A DNA stretch of 64,000 bases. Origin: Eunapius fragilis (lineage: Eukaryota > Porifera > Demospongiae > Spongillida > Spongillidae). Made by a program: the position numbers and the translations under genes. The DNA lies in NCBI GenBank assembly GCA_963681505.1, contig OY811985.1:4883683-4947682 (forward strand). The letters run 5' to 3'. Under the pieces are notes generated by a model that ran no database searches, had not been told where the DNA came from, and saw only the letters and a list, made by a program, of their open reading frames with translations. Below, in pieces: positions 63,798-64,000 of the stretch; the first letter of the stretch is position 1; each line of letters starts with the position of its first letter.

Positions 63798-64000
63798 CTC
63801 CCTACCCAAGGGAAGGGGAAGAGGGCGTGTTCATTAGGGAGGGGTTGGTGGGGGAGGGGGTGGGGAGGGGGTGTAGAGAGGGGAACTGGACTAAATGAGC
63901 TATCTTTATGAGTTGCAAAGAGTACCAATGTAAATGGATGGGTAGATAGGAGGACATGGGTACAGATGGGTACAGAGGGGGACATGGGTACAGAGGGGAA

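Overview
The window is nuclear DNA from an animal, most likely a sponge or another early-branching metazoan. The genes are split into many short exons with GT-AG introns, some only 44-55 nt long. The products are metazoan: anoctamins, a ZMIZ-type SUMO ligase relative, a giantin-like golgin and fibronectin type III (FN3) receptors. DNA transposon relics, minisatellites, (CA)n runs and poly-G/poly-C tracts are dense. The taxon is inferred from style and not proven. There are no prokaryotic operons, CRISPR arrays, rRNA or tRNA genes that I can support.

Layout. 1-8.4 kb: minus-strand exons of an FN3 receptor gene (copy L) whose 3' end lies left of the window. 8.7-12 kb: spacer with a dense GTAAAC/GTTTAC cluster, a zinc-finger-like ORF, a broken Ty3/gypsy pol and two abutting MITEs. 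12.0-20.7 kb: a second tandem copy of the receptor (copy R, minus strand). Here the 3' end is visible: transmembrane exon, then four cytoplasmic exons rich in tyrosine motifs. The two copies are a segmental duplication offset by about 14 kb. They differ in number of one near-identical FN3 exon (nine in L, four in R) and by a clean 844-bp transposon insertion in R. 20.7-25.4 kb: no supportable gene. 25.4-34.9 kb: minus-strand long coiled-coil golgin, giantin-like, of about 1,268 visible residues and with a hydrophobic C-terminal tail. 35-37.8 kb: retroelement fragment and a Mutator-like MITE. 37.8-45.0 kb and 49.6-61.5 kb: two tandem plus-strand anoctamin (TMEM16) genes with 21 matching exons each. 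61.9-63.8 kb: 3' part of a ZMIZ1/2-like gene on the minus strand, convergent with the second anoctamin.

How the genes relate. The FN3 receptors have glycosylation-rich ectodomains made of symmetric phase 1-1 exons, one membrane span and a phosphotyrosine-type tail. With tandem copies and variable exon number, they resemble self/non-self or adhesion receptors; this is the main candidate for something undescribed. The anoctamins are calcium-regulated channel/scramblase family members. Copy A has changed two of the six calcium-binding positions. Copy B keeps all six but carries two frameshifts in this assembly. Golgin and ZMIZ are housekeeping neighbours with no evident link to the rest.

Exon boundaries were placed by eye from splice consensus, reading-phase continuity and family similarity recalled from knowledge. 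No alignment or database search was run.
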